A stretch of 37,886 nucleotides of DNA. Origin: Deltaproteobacteria bacterium (GTDB lineage: Bacteria > Desulfobacterota > Binatia > Binatales > Binataceae). The notes under the pieces were generated by a model. That model searched no databases and was not told the DNA's origin. It saw only the letters and a program-made list of their open reading frames with translations. A program made the translations under genes and the position numbers. This document shows positions 25,376-33,802 of this stretch, one piece after another. Positions within the stretch are counted from its first letter, which is position 1, and each line of letters begins with the position of its first letter. The stretch lies in NCBI GenBank assembly GCA_003135135.1, contig PLDK01000031.1:1-37886 (forward strand), written 5' to 3'.

Positions 25376-25620
25376 GCTATGACGGCACGCGCGCGAAGCC
25401 GGCGGCTTGTTTGGCCGGCAGGCCGCCAACCAGATTGGCGCCGTTTCAGCGAATGTCGGCCTCGGCCAATGCCTGCCCCCGCGACCAATCGAATTTGCAA
25501 TCCAGGGCATGGACATCTTCTGTGACGCGCGCAACGCGAAGCGCACCTCAGATCTGGGCCTCGCCTCAGCCTACTCTATCTGCTACCATTACTCGTACCA
25601 ATGGTAGGAACAATTCGCCG

Positions 25621-25845
25621 ATGAGTGCCGCAAAACTTTCGGTATCGCTTCCTCGCTCACTAGCTGGATTCGTTGAGAACTATCGAAAAAGGCGGGGTTT
25701 GAAGAGCCGATCCCAGGTCTTCGAGGAAGCAGTCATCCTGCTCCGAAGCCGCGAGTTGGAAACTGCTTACCGCCAAGCGAACTCGGAATTCGACAAGGCC
25801 TGGGACACCGCGACTTCAGATGGGCTGTCCGATGAGACGTGGTGA
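25621..25845 (+). CDS. Ribbon-helix-helix antitoxin (MazE-like)
   Basis: A 74-residue protein whose N-terminus (AKLSVSLPRSLAGFVENYRKRRGLKSRSQVFEEAV) is a ribbon-helix-helix DNA-binding domain; the acidic tail would neutralise the toxin. ATG at 25621 with AGGAAC upstream; a longer in-frame reading from 25411 is unsupported. The toxin start overlaps its last codons (14 nt), typical of coupled toxin-antitoxin operons. It should repress its own promoter, which must lie in 25376-25620. Confidence 0.82.
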   Translation: MSAAKLSVSLPRSLAGFVENYRKRRGLKSRSQVFEEAVILLRSRELETAYRQANSEFDKAWDTATSDGLSDETW

Positions 25846-26167
25846 AATCTACTTCGCCGACTTAAGCCCAATTATCGGCACGGAGATAAACAAGCGCCGC
25901 CCGGTGCTCATCGTCAGTAACGAAGCGAATAACCGGGCCTCAAACACGGTGACCGTCCTGCCCATCACTTCCAACGTCAGCAGGATATATCCGTTTGAAA
26001 TTGCACTGTCCCCTAAAGATAGTGGCCTGCCGAAGCCCTCGAAGGGTCAAGCGCAGCAGATCCGAACTATCTCCAAGGAACGAATCCGAGGCGCAGCGTT
26101 GGGCCGTCTCAATGCAACCGTTATGAGCAAAGCTGCAGACGCAATGCGTCTTCACCTTGATCTCTAG
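25832..26167 (+). CDS. MazF/PemK-family endoribonuclease toxin
   Basis: A 111-residue type II toxin. The N-terminus MRRGEIYFADLSPIIGTEINKRRPVLIVSN is the family signature (GEI.W...L.P..G.E..K.RP..V), with conserved R in KRRP and T in PIT.NV; a KGQAQQIRTI segment matches the substrate-binding loop. It would cleave mRNA when freed from the antitoxin. ATG 25832 is preferred over 25820 because of the family start. It overlaps the antitoxin gene by 14 nt. Confidence 0.9.
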   Translation: MRRGEIYFADLSPIIGTEINKRRPVLIVSNEANNRASNTVTVLPITSNVSRIYPFEIALSPKDSGLPKPSKGQAQQIRTISKERIRGAALGRLNATVMSKAADAMRLHLDL

Positions 26168-26322
26168 ATCACTTCGACCGGTCCTCGATCAAATCTGCAA
26201 CCCACCAGGACGGGCACGCCGGCGATGCTGCGGTGCTGAACTTCAAAACTCTGGACTTCTTACCGCTTTTGGAGTTTTAGTAGCCACAGCCGCGCAAGTG
26301 CGGCCATCAGGGAGAGAAAAAA

Positions 26323-27519
26323 ATGGGACGCAAAGTGTACGTCGTAGGCGTCGGCATGACCAAGTTCGAGAAGCCGGGTTCGCGGGCTTGGGACTATCCC
26401 GACATGGCGAAGGAATCCGGCACCAAGGCTCTGCAGGACGCCGGGATCGCCTACGAAAACGTCGAGCAGGCGGTGGTCGGCTACTGCTACGGAGAATCGA
26501 CTTCCGGCGAGCGCGCGCTCTACGGACTCGGGATGACCGGCATCCCGATTTACAACGTCAACAACAACTGCTCGACCGGATCGACCGCGCTGTTCATGGC
26601 CAAACAATTCGTCGAGGGCGGTATCGCGGACTGCGTGATGGCGCTCGGCTTCGAGAAGATGGAGAAGGGCTCGCTCGGCGCCAAGTACACGGACCGCACC
26701 AATCCGATGGACAAACACATCGCGCTAATGGCCGACCTGCGCGGCTTCGCGCCGGCGCCGCCGGCGGCGCAGATGTTCGGCAACGCCGGACGCGAGCACA
26801 TGGATCGCTACGGCACGACCGCGTTGCAGTTCGCAAAAATCGGATGGAAGAACCACAAGCATTCGGTGAACAACCCTTACTCGCAATTCCAGGATGAGTA
26901 TTCACTGGAAGGAATCCTCAGCGCGCCTATGGTGTATGAGCCGCTCACCAAGCTGCAGTGCTGCCCGACCTCCGACGGCTCGGGCGCGGCAATCCTGGCC
27001 AGCGCCGACTTCGTCAAGAAGCATGGCCTCGAGCACAAGGCCGTCGAGATTCTCGGGATGGCGATGGCGACCGATTTTGCCAGCACGTTTTCCGAGCGTA
27101 GCTGCATCAAGATGGTCGGCTCTGACCTGTCGAAGGCTGCCGCGCATAAGGTCTATGAGCAAAGCGGTCTGGGACCCGAGAACGTCGACGTGGTCGAACT
27201 CCACGACTGCTTCTCGTGCAACGAACTGATCACTTATGAGGCGCTAGGGCTATGCCCCGAGGGCAAGGGCGGTGAATTTGTCGACGCGGGCGCCAACACC
27301 TACGGTGGCAAAGTGGTCGTGAATCCATCGGGCGGGCTGATTTCCAAGGGCCATCCCTTGGGCGCAACCGGCCTGGCGCAGTGCGCGGAACTCAACTGGC
27401 AATTGCGGGGCGAAGCGGCCAAGCGGCAGGTATCGGGCGCCAAGGTCGCCCTCCAGCACAATCTCGGGCTTGGAGGAGCCGCGGTCGTCACGATGTATCG
27501 CCGCGCAAACCTGGCCTGA
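26323..27519 (+). CDS. SCP2-type thiolase (acetyl-CoA acetyltransferase-like)
   Basis: A 398-residue thiolase of the SCPx/lipid-transfer branch, with all catalytic residues: C83 in [10 protein letters not shown]294 in ELHDCF and H344 in [10 protein letters not shown]. This makes a functional acyl-CoA thiolase likely, cleaving a 3-ketoacyl-CoA in a degradative pathway. An AGGGAGAG lies 11 nt before the ATG. It has no DUF35 gene beside it, unlike the Cys-less paralogue at 23028-24185. The gap before it holds no recognised gene. Confidence 0.92.
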   Translation: MGRKVYVVGVGMTKFEKPGSRAWDYPDMAKESGTKALQDAGIAYENVEQAVVGYCYGESTSGERALYGLGMTGIPIYNVNNNCSTGSTALFMAKQFVEGGIADCVMALGFEKMEKGSLGAKYTDRTNPMDKHIALMADLRGFAPAPPAAQMFGNAGREHMDRYGTTALQFAKIGWKNHKHSVNNPYSQFQDEYSLEGILSAPMVYEPLTKLQCCPTSDGSGAAILASADFVKKHGLEHKAVEILGMAMATDFASTFSERSCIKMVGSDLSKAAAHKVYEQSGLGPENVDVVELHDCFSCNELITYEALGLCPEGKGGEFVDAGANTYGGKVVVNPSGGLISKGHPLGATGLAQCAELNWQLRGEAAKRQVSGAKVALQHNLGLGGAAVVTMYRRANLA

Positions 27520-27532
27520 GTTTCGCGCGCGT

Positions 27533-28393
27533 TCAACCCGCGCCGAGATGAGACCGCAACATTCCGATCGCCGCCAACGCGAACAGCGCGACGTCCATCG
27601 ACGCGTGCGCGAGCATCGAGGCTTCCAGTCCGCGACGCAAGTATAGGCGCCCGAACACGACACCCTCCCACGTCTGCGGCATCACCAAGCCACCGATCAG
27701 AAATTTCGACGTGCTATGGAACAGCGCCCCGCCCACCGGCATCAGGTGAATTATTCCGAACAGGTAGCCTTGGGCTATCGTGATTATCCAAAGCGCGCGG
27801 CGTCCCGGGTAGCCACTTGAGTCGCGTGATATCAGCCGCCCGATCCATCCGAAGATCGCATACATCACCAGTCGAAACTGGATCTCCTCGCTAACCGCAG
27901 CCGCGATTGCGACCGACGCTCCGACGATCGCGATACGGCCCGGCGCCACCGTCAGCATCGGCGGCTTCGGAAGGCTGATGCCGGCGCCGCCGCGCGCGAT
28001 AAAAACCAGCGGCACGATCACAATCATGAGCACGCCCGCGCCTGCCGCCGCGGCCAGTATCGCGTAGCCGATCGAGACTCTCGCCAGGCTGCGAATTGAA
28101 AAATGGATTTTCGCGCCCGCGATCTTTGCCGCGATCAGCGGCGCACCGGGCAACCCGAGCTGTCCGTTGATTCGAAGCGCTACCGGTACCAGCGATGCGA
28201 GCACGAGAGTGACGCCGAGGAACGGGATCACGCGCCAGATTTCCGATCCGTCGATCGGCTTAATCGCCATCGCGAGCGGATACTCGGCCGCCGCGCCGGC
28301 TATCGCCAGCGCGATCAGCAGCGCCGACTCGCGCCGCCACGCCGAGTGAGGCGCCCGCGCGCCGCCGGAGCCATCGACGGACGGCTCGATCAC
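27533..28393 (-). CDS. CPBP-family intramembrane metalloprotease
   Basis: A 286-residue polytopic membrane protein of the CPBP (CAAX protease and bacteriocin-processing) family. Family motifs are in order: SEEIQFR (E169, E170, R174), LFGIIH (F212, H216) and HASMD (H263, D267). The GTG at 28393 overlaps the stop of the upstream crotonase by 4 nt (GTGA), which fixes the start; the longer in-frame lead would run through the crotonase gene. The coupling to a crotonase is odd, since the two functions are not known to be linked. Confidence 0.83.
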   Translation of the reverse strand: MIEPSVDGSGGARAPHSAWRRESALLIALAIAGAAAEYPLAMAIKPIDGSEIWRVIPFLGVTLVLASLVPVALRINGQLGLPGAPLIAAKIAGAKIHFSIRSLARVSIGYAILAAAAGAGVLMIVIVPLVFIARGGAGISLPKPPMLTVAPGRIAIVGASVAIAAAVSEEIQFRLVMYAIFGWIGRLISRDSSGYPGRRALWIITIAQGYLFGIIHLMPVGGALFHSTSKFLIGGLVMPQTWEGVVFGRLYLRRGLEASMLAHASMDVALFALAAIGMLRSHLGAG

Positions 28394-29214
28394 TTGATTG
28401 CCGGGATAAATTTGGGGATGTCCTTCGACGGCTTCATCTTCCACCTGGGCTTGCGCTTCTCGACAAACGCGCTGACGCCTTCGTACGCGTCCGGCTGCTT
28501 GCCGGCCCACACGAACGCCTTCGTATCTACAGCCTGCGCCTTCTCCGCCTCGGGCTCCGCGAGCAGTGCGTAGATTAGCCGCTTGGTTATCGCGACCGAC
28601 ACCGGCGCCGTATTACGGGCGATATCGAGCGCCATCTCGCGCACCTTCGCCATGAACTCAGCGTCGGGCCATACGTGACTCACGATTCCGAATTCGAGCG
28701 CCTCGCGCGCGCTGATTATCCGCCCGGTCATCAGCAGTTCGTTGGCCTTGGCCAGTCCGATCATTCGCGGGACGGTCCACAGGCTGAGCGCCTCCGGAGT
28801 TATTCCGCGCCGCACGAACACGAATCCGATTCGCGCGCTCTCGGCCGCGACGCGGATGTCCCATTGCATCGGCAGCGTGATTCCCATTCCGACCGCCGGC
28901 CCGTTGATCGCCGCGATGATCGGTTTGCGCACGTTCCACGGCCGAATCGCAGGCGCCGGCCGTTCGCGGCGCTCCGCACGCGCGTCGGCGTCAAACGTGT
29001 TGCCGCCGCCCGACAGATCCGCGCCCGCGCTGAACGCACGGCCCGCGCCGGTGACGACGATCACGCGGACCTCGTCATCCTGGTCGTATTCGGCAAACGC
29101 CGCATAAAGCTCCGCGGCCATCGTGCCCGAGAATGCGTTGAGTTTCTCGGGGCGATTGAGCGTGATAGTCGCGACGCCGTCTTTCACTTCCTTCAAAACG
29201 TGTCCGCTGGCCAT
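28390..29214 (-). CDS. Enoyl-CoA hydratase/isomerase-family protein (crotonase fold)
   Basis: A 274-residue crotonase. The oxyanion-hole segments are clear: SAGADLSGGG and AINGPAVGMGITLPMQWDI. By eye the two hydratase glutamates (E144, E164 of rat crotonase) are Thr and Phe here; instead a Glu lies in RRGITPEALSLW, the position used by isomerase-like and other crotonases. An isomerase, hydrolase or specialised lyase is thus as likely as a hydratase. AAGGAG lies about 9 nt upstream of the ATG. It overlaps the CPBP gene in GTGA. Confidence 0.9.
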   Translation of the reverse strand: MASGHVLKEVKDGVATITLNRPEKLNAFSGTMAAELYAAFAEYDQDDEVRVIVVTGAGRAFSAGADLSGGGNTFDADARAERRERPAPAIRPWNVRKPIIAAINGPAVGMGITLPMQWDIRVAAESARIGFVFVRRGITPEALSLWTVPRMIGLAKANELLMTGRIISAREALEFGIVSHVWPDAEFMAKVREMALDIARNTAPVSVAITKRLIYALLAEPEAEKAQAVDTKAFVWAGKQPDAYEGVSAFVEKRKPRWKMKPSKDIPKFIPAIK

Positions 29215-29369
29215 GTGACTAGCTCCTTGTGGGGGAGATTCCCGATTCTCTCATCGGGATTTATAGCCCGCCGCGGCGCAATCACAAAACCCGCGCACTC
29301 GCCACCGCAGGTGAGTTCCATTGCCCTAAGAATACGGCCGATGGTCTGTTGCGACCGTTAGATTACGCG

Positions 29370-29654
29370 GTGACTCAAACGGTTCACACCATTCGAAAGA
29401 ATCGTGGCGAACAAACGATCGATACTGTGAAAGGGGTCTTCGTCGAAGGTGGACCCACCGACGAAGGTTCCGGCTTCGATGAAAAGACCCACATTCAGAT
29501 CACCGTCTGCAATCCGGGCTGCACCAAGGGTATCTTCCGCGCTCCGGATTCTCAGCTCACAAGCCGCAAGAGAATGAACGCGTTGATTGCTCAGCCATTT
29601 GCAATAGACCTGTCAATTGAGTACACGTCTAGTCACAATTGGGCACACTTGTAG
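29370..29654 (+). CDS. Small hypothetical protein (possibly degraded)
   Basis: A 94-residue reading from GTG 29370. The core TIDTVKGVFVEGGPTDEGSGFDEKTHIQITVCNPGCTKGIFRAP looks protein-like and resembles small uncharacterised proteins with a VFVE-G-P-xxGSGF-xxxTHIQIxVxNP pattern I have seen in other bacteria, but I cannot name the family. No Shine-Dalgarno precedes the start, and the C-terminal part is poor in structure, so it may be a relic. Confidence in a functional gene is low. Confidence 0.4.
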   Translation: MTQTVHTIRKNRGEQTIDTVKGVFVEGGPTDEGSGFDEKTHIQITVCNPGCTKGIFRAPDSQLTSRKRMNALIAQPFAIDLSIEYTSSHNWAHL

Positions 29655-29978
29655 TCATACACGCGGGCATACCGACACCGCCGTCCCCGCACAGACACAG
29701 AAGGAGACAGATACAAGGCTGACACACCCAAGCGAAACAGGCATGTTCATCGCGGAAAACCGGAAACACTGTGCGATAGCGCACAGAGCGGTTGAAATCG
29801 AGGAACGAGAACCTCAGAAGGAGAATTGGCCAGGGTGGGGAGTGGAATCAGGTCAAAGCACATACGCCTAGCCTGATGAAGCTCGTAATAGCCGGAATCG
29901 TCCAGGTCAACTGCAAACCAAATCGCCCGAGTTATGTACAAGCTTTGGGGAAATCGGCTCGAATGGGGAGAAGAAGAT
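29655..29978. other. Non-coding stretch, no gene seen
   Basis: These 324 bp lie between a small ORF and the secreted-protein gene. Short readings exist but none has a plausible start signal or protein-like composition. A GGAGAAG at 29967-29973 belongs to the gene starting at 29979. Confidence 0.5.
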
Positions 29979-30482
29979 ATGAAACTGTCAAAAATGTTGT
30001 GCGCGTCACTTGTGGCTTTGGCGGCGTTGGCGCTGTCCGCCGATGGCGCGTTTGCTCAGAACAACAACACGTGTTGGGAATTTGTTACTTGGAACGCGGT
30101 GACATGGACTGGGAGTGCCCCAAATTCTCACGGTTGCGCGCCAATCGGTAGCACGATGACGGGAACGACCTGCGCCACCGCGGGCGGAGGGCAGCCAGTC
30201 AGTGGCACCACCATTGAGGTTGCTGCCTCTCAGTGTCATGAGGACACGCGCAAGGCTTTCCAAGCGAGCACATTGTGGGCAACTGCAGCGTTGGCCTGTC
30301 CTAGATTCCCAGGCCAGACGCTCGAAGCGTTGGCAATTGACCGCTTCAAAGAAATCGCGGAGACCCCCCAGCTCTATAATAGAGTGGACGGGTTTAAAGT
30401 TAAGTGCGATCTTACCGGCGTGCCCGTCCCACACACTGAGGCTCCATACACTGGGCTAGTCGGCGATGTGCCACCATATTAA
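29979..30482 (+). CDS. Secreted cysteine-containing protein, unknown function
   Basis: A 167-residue protein with a clear Sec signal peptide (MKLSKMLCASLVALAALALS, cut after AFA before QNN). The mature part has six cysteines (in NTCWEF, HGCAP, TTCATA, SQCHED, LACPRF, VKCDLT), an even number consistent with disulphides in an extracytoplasmic protein. No domain recognised. The ATG at 29979 has GGAGAAG upstream. It ends before a strong terminator at 30548-30576, so it is probably monocistronic. Confidence 0.65.
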   Translation: MKLSKMLCASLVALAALALSADGAFAQNNNTCWEFVTWNAVTWTGSAPNSHGCAPIGSTMTGTTCATAGGGQPVSGTTIEVAASQCHEDTRKAFQASTLWATAALACPRFPGQTLEALAIDRFKEIAETPQLYNRVDGFKVKCDLTGVPVPHTEAPYTGLVGDVPPY

Positions 30483-30849
30483 GGGTCAAGTCCGCGGCTT
30501 GCTGGATAAACGAGTAGCGTCCTAGTTTGAAATTGAGTGGACGGCAGACGGCGCCGGAGCGATCCGGCGCCGTTTTGCGTTCAAGGTGCTGCCATATCTG
30601 GTGCTTGAGTGGTGAAATCTACTAACCCGATCCAAGCTCGCGCTATCGGTCTCCGAGATCAAATTTGCTCTCTCTTTTACTTCCTGAAATCGATCGGTTG
30701 CGGGCAGTATGCGCGGGTTTGCGCCGCGTCCCGGCGTGGCTAGCGCGTCTCGCAGCAATCGCAAAATCCGCCGCCGCGCGAGACTATTCTTGGGAACTGT
30801 TTCCTGCTCAGATGCGCGTTGAGGTCTGGCACGTCGGAGGAGTTCAGAG
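30483..30849. other. Non-coding stretch between secreted protein and AhpD-like gene
   Basis: Besides the terminator at 30548-30576 nothing here looks like a gene; short readings on both strands lack starts or cross the terminator. A good GGAGGAG sits at about 30835, serving the ATG at 30850. Confidence 0.6.
30548..30576 (+). terminator. Intrinsic terminator
   Basis: A perfect 11-bp stem (30548-30558 with 30563-30573) with a GCGA tetraloop and a short T-run. It ends the secreted-protein transcript. Confidence 0.85.
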
Positions 30850-31197
30850 ATGAAAGAGTTACCGGGGCGATATCGGGATTTCAAGCGGCAATTTCCCGCA
30901 ATCAGCGGAGCCTACGACGATCTCGGACGTATGATCGCCGAGGCCGGCCCGCTGGACGAAAAGCATAGCCAGCTCATCAAGCTCGCGATGGCGGTCGCAT
31001 CCGGACAGGAAGGCGCGGTCCATTCCCATGCTCGGCGCGCGTTGGAAGCAGGCGCCAAGCCCGAAGAGATCCGGCAGGTCGCGCTCCTCGCCATGACCAC
31101 GGTCGGGTTTCCGCGGATGATGGCTGGTTTGTCGTGGATTGACGACGTGCTCAAGGGCGGCCTCGGAGGCAAACGCAAGGCGCGCCGGACGAGGTAA
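30850..31197 (+). CDS. Carboxymuconolactone decarboxylase/AhpD-like protein
   Basis: A 115-residue protein of the CMD/AhpD fold. It has the usual helical bundle with GPLDEKHSQLIKLAMAVASGQEGAVHSHARRALEAGAKPEEI, where the family's redox CxxC position reads SGQEGAVHSH. The lack of CxxC argues against a peroxidase role; a decarboxylase-like or unknown role is left. GGAGGAG precedes the ATG. It begins an operon with an acyl-CoA dehydrogenase (3 bp later) and an SDR. Confidence 0.8.
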   Translation: MKELPGRYRDFKRQFPAISGAYDDLGRMIAEAGPLDEKHSQLIKLAMAVASGQEGAVHSHARRALEAGAKPEEIRQVALLAMTTVGFPRMMAGLSWIDDVLKGGLGGKRKARRTR

Positions 31198-31200
31198 TTG

Positions 31201-32367
31201 ATGGACTTCGAATTGAACGAAGAGCAGCGGATGTTCCGGGACAGCTTGCGGAAATTCCTCGACGCGGAGGTCCGCCCGCTCGACGATCGGTGGGGCGACC
31301 TCGAGATGACCGCCGAGCGCGCCAAGCCGCTGCTCAAGATGCTCATACCGTGGGGCTATGCGGACGCCGAAGGAATCCTTGCCGGCGGCTCCGACCCGAT
31401 CATCGGATGCGTCCAGAGCGAAGAACTGTCGGCCACTTTCCCGGGCCTGTCCGGGATGTCGGGGATAACCTCCGGCGCGGCCTCGCTGATTGCCGCCAGT
31501 GCGCATCCCGACCTGGCGCGGCGGCTGGTTGCACCACTCTCTCACGCCGATCTGATCGGATGCATCGCGACCACTGAGCCCGAAGCGGGTTCCGATCCGT
31601 CGGGGATCCGAAGCCGAGCCGAGCGCAAGGGCAACCATTGGGTGATCAACGGCGCGAAGACCTGGATCAGCAACGGGAGCGTCGCCGACATCGCGGTGGT
31701 GCTGGCGCAGACCGATCCCGCCAAAGGGCCCTTGGGATTCCGCCATTTCGTAATTGACCGGCGGGAGTCTCCGTTCGACAGCCGCGAGATCCAGACGATC
31801 GGGCTGCGCTCCTTTCCCACCTCGGAAATGTTCTTCAACGATGTCGAAGTGCCGGAAACGAACGTGCTCGGCGGATGGAGCAGCGAAACCGTGTCGCCGG
31901 AACGCGCGTTCCAGCGTACGCTTGCGTTGTTTTCGCATGCGCGCGCGGGCACCGGGATGATGGCGGTAGGGATCGCGCGCCGCGCCTACGAAATCGCGCT
32001 CAAGTACGTGCAGATACGAAAACAGTTCGGCAAGGAAATCATCCGCCATCAGCTGGTCGCCGCGATGGTTGCCGAGATGGCGACCGAGATCGACGCGGCG
32101 CGCCTGCTATGCAATCGGGCCTATCTCGCGCTGCGGCGCGGACGCGCGGACGTGGAAGCCTCGATGGCGAAATGGTATGCGACGGAAGCGGCGGTCAAAG
32201 TGGCGTCGACCGCGATCCAGTGCATGGGGGCGAACGGACTCGCCACCGAAAACCGGGTCGAGCGATGCCTGCGTGACGCACGGATGCTGACCATGCCGGA
32301 CGGAACAACCCAGATTCAAAAGCTGATCATCGGCCGCGCGTTGACCGGGAAATCGGCGATTCGATGA
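31201..32367 (+). CDS. Acyl-CoA dehydrogenase with Asp in place of catalytic Glu
   Basis: A 388-residue FAD-linked acyl-CoA dehydrogenase: N-terminal helical domain, beta domain (TTEPEAGSDPSGIR, NGAKTWISNG) and C-terminal domain (RKQFGKEIIRHQLV, CMGANGLATENRVERCLRDARM). The catalytic YEGT motif reads PDGTTQIQ, so D367 takes the place of MCAD Glu376. The substrate is thus likely not a simple straight-chain acyl-CoA. An in-frame TTG just before (31198) is an alternative start. It follows the AhpD-like gene by 3 bp and overlaps the SDR frame by an ATGA at 32364. Confidence 0.92.
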   Translation: MDFELNEEQRMFRDSLRKFLDAEVRPLDDRWGDLEMTAERAKPLLKMLIPWGYADAEGILAGGSDPIIGCVQSEELSATFPGLSGMSGITSGAASLIAASAHPDLARRLVAPLSHADLIGCIATTEPEAGSDPSGIRSRAERKGNHWVINGAKTWISNGSVADIAVVLAQTDPAKGPLGFRHFVIDRRESPFDSREIQTIGLRSFPTSEMFFNDVEVPETNVLGGWSSETVSPERAFQRTLALFSHARAGTGMMAVGIARRAYEIALKYVQIRKQFGKEIIRHQLVAAMVAEMATEIDAARLLCNRAYLALRRGRADVEASMAKWYATEAAVKVASTAIQCMGANGLATENRVERCLRDARMLTMPDGTTQIQKLIIGRALTGKSAIR

Positions 32368-32378
32368 AGGAGCAGACC

Positions 32379-33170
32379 ATGGCAGGCGGAATACTCGATC
32401 TGAAAGGCCGCATCGGTCTCGTGACCGGCGCGGGACAGGGCGTCGGAAGGCAAATCGCGCTGCATCTGGCCGCCAACGGCGCGGGCGGCGTGGTGGTGAA
32501 TGACTATTACGAGGAACGCGCGAAGGCGGTCGCAGCGGAAGTAGAAAAGCTCGGATGCAAGGGGCTCGCCGCCAGTTGCGACGTGACCGATTTCGCGGGC
32601 GTGATGGGCGCGTTCGAGCAGGCCGTGCGCGCGTTGGGTCGGGTCGACATCCTGGTCAACAACGCCGGGAATTACGGACCCGATCCGCGCAACATTTCCC
32701 GCAAGCCGTTCTGGGAGCAGTCGCCAGACGAATGGCAGGCTGCCCTGCAGACCAATTTCTTCGGCGTGCTGAACTGCACCCGCGCGGCGCTGCCCGGTAT
32801 GATCGAGCGCGGTTACGGACGGATCGTCACCGTGATTTCCGACGCGGGCCGGGTCGGTGAGCCCAATCTGGAAATATATTCCGGCGCCAAGGCAGGGGCG
32901 GCAGGATTCATCCGCGCGATCGCCAAGGATGTGGGCCGCTATTCAATCACCGCGAACTGCGTGGCGCTCGGTACCACGCGCACGCCGACGACCGCGCGCA
33001 TGCTGGAGGTGGAAGAGTACACGAAAAAAGTACTGCGCCATTACCCGATTCGGCGCTTGGGCGAGCCGGAAGACGCGGCCAACATGGTCCTGTTCCTCGC
33101 CTCCGATGCGTCGAGCTGGATGACGGGGCAGACGATTCCCGTAAACGGCGGCTACTCATTCGCGGTTTAG
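32379..33170 (+). CDS. Short-chain dehydrogenase/reductase (FabG-like)
   Basis: A 263-residue SDR. The cofactor loop GAGQGVGR and the NNAG motif (VDILVNNAG) are intact, and the catalytic Ser-Tyr-Lys is clear (ISDAGRVG, Y and K in EIYSGAKAGAAGF). The C-terminus GGYSFAV follows the typical NGG end. The ATG at 32379 has AAGGAG 6 nt upstream and is preferred; an ATG at 32364 overlapping the previous stop (ATGA) would add five residues. It is the third gene of the AhpD-ACAD-SDR operon and probably oxidises a hydroxyacyl-CoA or an alcohol of the substrate. Confidence 0.93.
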   Translation: MAGGILDLKGRIGLVTGAGQGVGRQIALHLAANGAGGVVVNDYYEERAKAVAAEVEKLGCKGLAASCDVTDFAGVMGAFEQAVRALGRVDILVNNAGNYGPDPRNISRKPFWEQSPDEWQAALQTNFFGVLNCTRAALPGMIERGYGRIVTVISDAGRVGEPNLEIYSGAKAGAAGFIRAIAKDVGRYSITANCVALGTTRTPTTARMLEVEEYTKKVLRHYPIRRLGEPEDAANMVLFLASDASSWMTGQTIPVNGGYSFAV

Positions 33171-33334
33171 GCTCCCCAAGCGCACGCAAAACCAGTTCCA
33201 TTTCTAGCGCACTGTAGCCGCCGCGCGCAGCTTTCAGGTTAGCCCGGTTTGCCGGAAGCGTGAAACAAACTTATCCTCTACTCCGTGGATTTCAGGCGCC
33301 GAGATTCTGAAGTCTATTCACAGAGGGGGGAACG

Positions 33335-33781
33335 ATGTTTCGGATAAGCCCTAATATGCATCGAGTTCTGGCTGTGGTGGCGACGGCGACCGCCGTGGCC
33401 GGCTTCGGGTGCCAAACCGGCGGCAGCCCTGTCACATCCGGACCAGGCGGCCGCCAAGAGCCTGCCGCGGTGGTCGTCATCAGCGACGCACCGGCCGAGT
33501 TCATGCCGAGCGCACTGACGATACGGGCCGGCGACACCGTGGAATGGAGAAACACCGGCGGCATCGCCCACAGCGTCGAGTTCGTTGGCGAGGCTGCTCC
33601 GGAGGGCACGGCATCATCGCAGTCGGGAATCATGGCGCCTAATGAAATCTACAGTTACACGTTCAAGGCGCCCGGCACTTACACATACGTCTGCCGGTTC
33701 CATGTGATTAACGGAATGATCGGCAAAGTCGTCGTGCTTGCCGACGAGCCGGCCTCTGGAACCACGGCCGACACGCGCTAG
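33335..33781 (+). CDS. Cupredoxin-domain protein, exported (lipoprotein-like)
   Basis: A 148-residue blue-copper-like protein. The N-terminus is a signal sequence ending VAGFGCQTGG, with a possible lipobox Cys. The cupredoxin core includes ALTIRAGDTVEWRNTGGIAHSV (first His ligand), TYVCRFHVINGMIG (Cys, His and Met ligands), matching a type 1 copper site of the plastocyanin/pseudoazurin kind. It should act as an electron carrier outside the cytoplasm. An AGAGGGGGGA lies just upstream of the ATG. It is separate from the SDR operon by 164 bp and convergent with the nitroreductase. Confidence 0.88.
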   Translation: MFRISPNMHRVLAVVATATAVAGFGCQTGGSPVTSGPGGRQEPAAVVVISDAPAEFMPSALTIRAGDTVEWRNTGGIAHSVEFVGEAAPEGTASSQSGIMAPNEIYSYTFKAPGTYTYVCRFHVINGMIGKVVVLADEPASGTTADTR

Positions 33782-33802
33782 ACGGCGCTCATGAACCCGC
33801 GA

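Noticed and set aside
25411-25620. 70-codon N-terminal extension of the antitoxin
   Set aside because: The ATG at 25621 fits the ribbon-helix-helix family start and has a ribosome-binding site; the upstream part has none.
24727-26322. Second copy of the tRNA 3' end (attR) marking an integrated element
   Set aside because: Only a weak CTGCAACCCA resemblance near 26190; too short to be an attachment repeat.
30522-30884. A 120-codon minus-strand reading frame between the secreted protein and the AhpD-like gene
   Set aside because: It crosses the intrinsic terminator and the start of the AhpD-like gene, and its composition is not protein-like.
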